From IMG/VR virus record IMGVR_UViG_3300037963_005050, positions 1-45,206 of that record: a stretch of DNA of 45,206 nucleotides. The stretch is one strand, 5' to 3'. Made by a program: the position numbers and the translations under genes. Below are positions 41,592 to 45,206 of this stretch, piece after piece; the first letter of the stretch is position 1, and each line of letters opens with the position of its first letter. Origin of the DNA: a virus. Below the pieces are notes generated by a model, which was not told the origin of the DNA, searched no databases, and worked only from the letters and a program-made list of their open reading frames with translations.

Positions 41592-43163
41592 ATGGCTAAG
41601 AACGGTAAGTGTAAAGCAGGGTATTACTACTGTTATACAGATAAAAAATGTAAACCAATTCCTGCAGGATTTAAGGTTGTGGGTCGTGCGGGTATGCTCC
41701 GAAAGGAGAATGGTCATTCAGTAGATGATGAGTCTGAAACCGATACCAATAAAAATGGTAATGGAAACGGAAATGGTAATGGAAACGGAAATGGTAATGG
41801 AAACGGTGGAACTGTAAGTGAAGAGGGCCTTCGTGATTGGTTTGGTAAGTCCAAATCAAAAGATGGTAAGAAAGGTTGGGTAAATGTTGTAACAGGAGAT
41901 TCCTGTGCAAGTGACAAACCTGGTGAAGGTATTCCTAAATGTGTATCTTCTGCTAAAAGGGCAAGTATGTCCAAGAAGGAAAGAGTTGCAGCACAGGCTG
42001 CTAAGAGAAGAGAAGACCCAGGTCAACAGAAAAAGTCTGGAGCTTCAAAACCAACAAATGTTAAAACTGACCGTAAGGTAAAAGAGGACATGGACATTAA
42101 CGAAGCAAAGGACAAGAAGGGTAAGGGTTCTGGAACTAAAGATGCTTGTTATCATAAGGTCAAGTCACGCTACTCTGTTTGGCCATCTGCATATGCCTCT
42201 GGTGCATTGGTGAAGTGTCGTAAAGTTGGTGCGGCTAACTGGGGTAACTCAACTAAGAAAGAAGAGTACATGGCTCTTCCAGAATTTACCGACATCCAGA
42301 TCAGTGCAATGAGAGCTGCTGGTATTGAAGTTGAGGTAATTGACGAGAAGTGCTGGAAGGGATATGAGAAGAAAGGTATGAAGACCATGTTTGGTAAGAG
42401 ATATCCAAACTGTGTCAAGAAAGAAGAGACTGAACAAGTTAAAGAGGGTGATGGTGATCCTTGCTGGGATTCTCATAAGCAAGTGGGTATGAAAAAGAAG
42501 GGTAACCGTATGGTTCCTAATTGTGTTCCCAAGAATGAAGAAGTAACATGTATGGGAAATAAGAAAGGTGAAGAGTGCCCTATTCACGGAAAGAAAGAGT
42601 GTCCTACACTTGAAGAAGCAACAAGAATTCCTCCTAAAACTGGAAACATCTATTTGATTTCATTCTCGTGGAGAGGAAAGTATATGAATATGAAACTTTT
42701 CTTCCCTGAGGTAAGAAAGCCAACTAGAAATGAAATACAGGATGCACTTGATAAGTTCTATCCTGGTTGTAATCTTCTTAGATTTGATACTACAACATTC
42801 CAACCTCAAGATTCTGTTTTAAATGTTGGTGTGAGTGAAGAGGTTGATACAACTGATTGGAAAGATGATTATGTACCGATGGAGATTGAATCAACGGATT
42901 TAATTAAACCAGAACCACTTCAAGAGAAGTCAGCAGCATGGCAGAGAAAGGAGGGAAAGAATCCCTCTGGTGGTTTGAACGAGAAGGGTCGTAAGTCATA
43001 CGAAAGAGAAAATCCAGGTTCTGATCTCAAGGCACCTCAACCTGAAGGTGGTCCAAGAAAAAGATCATTCTGTGCTCGTATGGGTGGAATGAAAGGACCC
43101 ATGAAGGACGAGAAGGGAAGACCAACTCGTAAGGCTTTGGCGTTAAGAAAGTGGAAGTGTTGA
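41592..43163 (+). CDS. Cys-rich basic 523-aa multidomain protein
   Basis: Order of visible parts: a Cys motif, KCKAGYYYCYTDKKCKPIP (6-24); a nine-fold Asn-Gly linker (55-72); a basic DUF5872-like segment with DSCASDKPGEGIPKCVSSAK (about 100-120); a second unit, DACYHKVKSRYSVWPSAYAS (from 184); two CW...NC repeats, CWKGYEKKGMKTMFGKRYPN and CWDSHKQVGMKKKGNRMVPN; a beta segment, TGNIYLISFSWRGKYMNMKL; and a C-terminal DUF6321-like unit (SAAWQRKEGKNPSGGLNEKG, then SFCARMGGM, ending LRKWKC). Family numbers are from memory. Many Cys and Lys suggest metal- or DNA-binding small domains strung together. It sits just before gp17 and may be a packaged or capsid-associated protein; function unknown. Confidence 0.82.
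   Translation: MAKNGKCKAGYYYCYTDKKCKPIPAGFKVVGRAGMLRKENGHSVDDESETDTNKNGNGNGNGNGNGNGNGNGGTVSEEGLRDWFGKSKSKDGKKGWVNVVTGDSCASDKPGEGIPKCVSSAKRASMSKKERVAAQAAKRREDPGQQKKSGASKPTNVKTDRKVKEDMDINEAKDKKGKGSGTKDACYHKVKSRYSVWPSAYASGALVKCRKVGAANWGNSTKKEEYMALPEFTDIQISAMRAAGIEVEVIDEKCWKGYEKKGMKTMFGKRYPNCVKKEETEQVKEGDGDPCWDSHKQVGMKKKGNRMVPNCVPKNEEVTCMGNKKGEECPIHGKKECPTLEEATRIPPKTGNIYLISFSWRGKYMNMKLFFPEVRKPTRNEIQDALDKFYPGCNLLRFDTTTFQPQDSVLNVGVSEEVDTTDWKDDYVPMEIESTDLIKPEPLQEKSAAWQRKEGKNPSGGLNEKGRKSYERENPGSDLKAPQPEGGPRKRSFCARMGGMKGPMKDEKGRPTRKALALRKWKC
41754..41807 (+). repeat. three 18-bp minisatellite units encoding (Asn-Gly)9
   Basis: The unit AATGGTAATGGAAACGGA occurs three times in tandem (41754-41771, 41772-41789, 41790-41807), differing only in the last base of the third copy. 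The resulting nine Asn-Gly dipeptides form a flexible linker. Such near-perfect copies can expand or contract by slippage in frame. Confidence 0.92.
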
Positions 43164-43177
43164 TCTAATTAAATTTT

Positions 43178-44692
43178 ATGGCAAGTGATGTTTATTTGGG
43201 TAATCCCCTTCTGAAGAAGGCGAATACTCCAATTGAGTTTACAAAAGAACAAATTGAAGAGTATATTAAATGTAAAGATGATCCAGTTTACTTTGCACAA
43301 AATTACGTCCAGATTGTAACCTTGGACCACGGTCTTCAACCATTTAAGACCTATGACTTCCAGGAAAAGTTAATTAATAACTTCCACGAAAACAGATTCA
43401 ATATCTGTAAGATGCCACGACAGACTGGTAAGTCTACAACGTGTGTGTCTTACCTTTTACACTACGCAATTTTCAATGATAGTGTTAATATAGGTATCCT
43501 GGCAAACAAGGCAACGACTGCTCGAGAACTTCTTGCAAGACTTGCCACAGCATATGAAAACCTCCCGACATGGATGCAACAAGGAATCCTGGTCTGGAAT
43601 AAAGGAAACATCGAATTAGAAAATGGCAGTAAGATATTGGCAGCTTCTACGTCTGCAAGTGCTGTCCGAGGCATGTCGTTTAACATTCTCTTCCTCGACG
43701 AATTTGCCTTCGTTCCAAACCATATTGCAGATGCCTTCTTTGCCTCTGTTTATCCTACTATTACTTCCGGTCAAAGCACGAAGGTAATTATCGTATCTAC
43801 CCCACACGGTATGAATCACTTCTACCGTATGTGGCATGATGCGGAGAAAGGTAAGAATGAATATATCCCTACAGATGTTCACTGGTCAGAGGTACCAGGT
43901 AGGGATGACATTTGGAAAGAACAGACCATTGCTAACACATCTGAACAACAGTTCAAGATTGAGTTTGAGTGTGAGTTCCTTGGTTCTGTCGATACATTGA
44001 TTGCACCTAGTAAATTAAAGTCTATGGTGTATGATAGTCCACTCCAAAAGAATGCTGGATTGGATATTTATGAACAACCCATGAAAGACCACGACTATGT
44101 GTGTACGGTTGACGTGGCACGTGGTGTTGGTAATGATTATTCAGCATTTATCATTGCTGACATTACATCGTTTCCTCATAAGATTGTAGCTAAATATAGG
44201 AACAATGAAATCAAACCGATGTTATTCCCTAATGTCATCTGGGAGGTTGTCAAACAATACAACAATGCCTTTGTCTTGTGTGAGGTCAATGATATAGGAG
44301 ATCAAGTTGCATCCATTCTTCAGTATGATCTAGAGTATCAGAATTTACTGATGTGTGCCATGAGAGGTAGAGCAGGTCAGGTTGTAGGACAAGGGTTTTC
44401 TGGAACTAAGACACAATTAGGTGTCAAGATGTCAAAGACTGTCAAGAAGGTAGGATCACTTAACCTCAAGACAATGATTGAGGGTGACAAGGTTACCTTT
44501 AATGACTATGAGATTATCTCCGAACTTACTACCTTTATTCAGAAGAATAATTCATTTGAGGCAGAAGAGGGTTGTAATGATGACCTGGCTATGTGTCTGG
44601 TGATCTATGCATGGTTGGTTGCACAGGATTACTTTAAGGAACTGACTGATCAGGATGTTCGTAAGAGACTATATGAAGAACAAACAGATTGA
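43178..44692 (+). CDS. 17: terminase large subunit gp17 (ATPase/nuclease)
   Basis: The 504-residue protein has all the motor motifs. Walker A is MPRQTGKST (79-87), Walker B with the catalytic Glu is NILFLDEF (169-176), and the coupling motif is STPHG (207-211). The RNase H-like nuclease has VDVARGVGNDYSAF with D312, LCEVND with E369, and CNDDLAM with D468/D469. The enzyme powers DNA packaging and makes headful cuts. T4 gp17 has 610 residues; this protein is shorter mainly at the N-terminus. The start is ATG 43178, 14 nt after the Cys-rich gene, without an obvious late box in the gap; read-through from upstream is expected. It is normally adjacent to gp16; here the pair is split. Confidence 0.96.
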   Translation: MASDVYLGNPLLKKANTPIEFTKEQIEEYIKCKDDPVYFAQNYVQIVTLDHGLQPFKTYDFQEKLINNFHENRFNICKMPRQTGKSTTCVSYLLHYAIFNDSVNIGILANKATTARELLARLATAYENLPTWMQQGILVWNKGNIELENGSKILAASTSASAVRGMSFNILFLDEFAFVPNHIADAFFASVYPTITSGQSTKVIIVSTPHGMNHFYRMWHDAEKGKNEYIPTDVHWSEVPGRDDIWKEQTIANTSEQQFKIEFECEFLGSVDTLIAPSKLKSMVYDSPLQKNAGLDIYEQPMKDHDYVCTVDVARGVGNDYSAFIIADITSFPHKIVAKYRNNEIKPMLFPNVIWEVVKQYNNAFVLCEVNDIGDQVASILQYDLEYQNLLMCAMRGRAGQVVGQGFSGTKTQLGVKMSKTVKKVGSLNLKTMIEGDKVTFNDYEIISELTTFIQKNNSFEAEEGCNDDLAMCLVIYAWLVAQDYFKELTDQDVRKRLYEEQTD

Positions 44693-44699
44693 ACAAGAC

Positions 44700-44837
44700 A
44701 TGGCACCATTTGGTTTTATGAATGATGGTTTAGATGAAGGGATGTTCATTGACTCTGAGGGTGATCGGTGGACCACTGCAAGTCCATATGATGAGTATGG
44801 TAGTAACGCTGGTGGTTGGGAGCTCTGGAACTATTAA
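44700..44837 (+). CDS. 45-aa acidic small protein between gp17 and gp18
   Basis: The ATG at 44700 follows the gp17 stop (44690-44692) by 7 nt and gives 45 residues: a Gly/Asp-rich, aromatic-containing acidic peptide (GFMNDGLDEGMFIDSEGDRW, then GGWELWNY at the C-terminus). An earlier in-frame ATG at 44673 would overlap gp17 and is not needed. Its TAA overlaps the ATG of the zinc-ribbon gene (TAATG), so translation is coupled. The family is not recognised. It is small but has a sensible start, a coupled stop and no competing frame. Confidence 0.65.
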   Translation: MAPFGFMNDGLDEGMFIDSEGDRWTTASPYDEYGSNAGGWELWNY

Positions 44838-45067
44838 TGGATCTTGATGAACAGATTGAATTAAATCATCTCTTACTTACTGATAGAAAGTGTAAGAGTT
44901 GTGGTGATGTTAAGAACCTCGTAGATGGATTTTATAGGACAAGAAAGGATAGAGGACCAGTGCCATCATCATATTCTTATGTGTGTAAGGAGTGTTTTAT
45001 AGAATATGTGAGAGAGAAAAAGAAAGATAAGTGCCCAAGGTCTCGGTGGGAGTATCCAGATTGGTAA
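44837..45067 (+). CDS. 76-aa zinc-ribbon-like protein
   Basis: The start is the ATG at 44837, which overlaps the previous stop; the product has 76 residues. Two CxxC knuckles, CKSC (C19, C22) and CKEC (C50, C53), are 27 residues apart and define a zinc ribbon. The intervening GFYRTRKDRGPVPSSYSYV and the end SRWEYPDW resemble small cyanophage proteins I recall at this position before gp18. Zinc ribbons in phages occur in nucleic-acid-binding proteins, HNH-type nucleases and transcription factors; no HNH residues follow here. It is likely a DNA- or protein-binding accessory factor expressed with late genes. Confidence 0.82.
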   Translation: MDLDEQIELNHLLLTDRKCKSCGDVKNLVDGFYRTRKDRGPVPSSYSYVCKECFIEYVREKKKDKCPRSRWEYPDW

Positions 45068-45105
45068 TTTACGTCTTGTTTTCGTCGTCAAAAAGGTCAA
45101 ATTTC

Positions 45106-45111
45106 TAAATA
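45106..45111 (+). promoter_or_regulatory. late-type promoter core TAAATA upstream of gp18
   Basis: TCTAAATATTA in the 80-bp gap before gp18 places the TAAATA core 36 nt before the gp18 ATG, slightly farther than usual. A good AGGAG ribosome-binding site follows at about 45134-45138. No terminator is seen in this gap. Confidence 0.6.
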
Positions 45112-45147
45112 TTAATAGTTAAATTGAGACCATAGGAGAGAGAAAAC

Positions 45148-45206
45148 ATGGCTACTCCTCAATTATCTCCAGGAGTATTAGTCAGGGAAGTTGACTTAAC
45201 TGTTGG
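45148..45206 (+). CDS. 18: tail sheath protein gp18 (5' end only)
   Basis: The first 19 codons read MATPQLSPGVLVREVDLTV, the usual cyanomyovirus gp18 opening (SPGVxxREVDL), before the window ends. A strong AGGAG ribosome-binding site and a late-type TAAATA box lie upstream. gp18 is the contractile sheath subunit, made in large amounts. The 3' part cannot be assessed here. Confidence 0.9.
   Translation, partial: MATPQLSPGVLVREVDLTV

Noticed and set aside
43178-44692. Intein or split gene in gp17
   Set aside because: ATPase and nuclease motifs are contiguous in one 504-aa frame with normal spacing and no intein blocks.
44655-44699. Earlier ATG for the 45-aa gene after gp17
   Set aside because: It lies inside the conserved gp17 3' end in another frame; the ATG at 44700 just after the gp17 stop is more likely.
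45068-45147. Terminator before gp18
   Set aside because: The inverted pairing around TTTTCGTCGTCAAAA is weak and lacks a T-run after a GC-rich stem.
1-45206. Search for auxiliary metabolic, tRNA, integrase, transposase or antiphage-defence genes
   Set aside because: None was recognised; every open frame of substance is structural, packaging or small accessory, so no claim is made.

Overview
The window is a continuous, entirely plus-strand block of a T4-like myovirus genome. It almost certainly comes from a phage of marine picocyanobacteria (Synechococcus or Prochlorococcus). The evidence is the AT-rich sequence, the T4 order of tail, neck and terminase genes (25, 6, 8, 13, 14, 15, 16, 17, 18), T4-late-like TAAATA promoters in most intergenic gaps, and oversized baseplate proteins with a DUF4815-type protein and a YHYH domain, as in cyanomyoviruses. 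There are no tRNAs, CRISPR arrays, insertion sequences or photosynthesis-type auxiliary genes here. All intergenic gaps are under about 100 bp.

Layout. (1) 1-2520 is an accessory leader: a small conserved protein, a GT-A-type glycosyltransferase-like protein, a terminator, a 48-aa very basic protein, a SET-domain protein, a conserved 228-aa protein and a 51-aa acidic protein. Two strong sigma70-type promoters serve this part, and one has its -35 box inside a terminator loop. (2) 2536-28281 is the baseplate block: gp25, gp6, a 4032-aa giant in the gp7 position, a 549-aa fibre ending in a cupredoxin-like domain, gp8, a 2536-aa DUF4815/gp10-like giant and a 77-aa coiled-coil protein. (3) 28306-32128 holds the neck and tail-completion genes gp13, gp14 and gp15 and the small terminase gp16. 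(4) 32141-43163 is an approximately 11 kb insertion of fibre and accessory genes between gp16 and gp17. It contains a BppU-like protein, two tandem paralogues, two fibres with Mtd-N-like heads (523 and 2192 aa, the second ending in an S74 intramolecular chaperone) and a Cys-rich basic 523-aa protein. (5) 43178-45206 holds the large terminase gp17, two small proteins (one a zinc ribbon) and the first 19 codons of the tail sheath gp18.

How it works together. gp25, gp6, gp8 and the two giants should build the baseplate wedges and fibre connectors. gp13, gp14 and gp15 close the neck and tail top, gp16 and gp17 package DNA, and the fibres determine receptor binding. Small beta modules (GxGYxxPP; IDDEIIxYTG; GExxxGxxSGAxA) recur across the gp7-like giant, gp8, the DUF4815 protein, gp14 and gp15, so the particle seems decorated by shared, shuffled modules.

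The best candidates for something under-described are: the C-terminal DGGxF tag shared by four insertion genes; the cupredoxin-like fibre tip with an intact copper-ligand set; the SET-domain protein; the shared beta modules; and two overlapping promoter-terminator elements. Family assignments are from memory and by eye; no database search was run.
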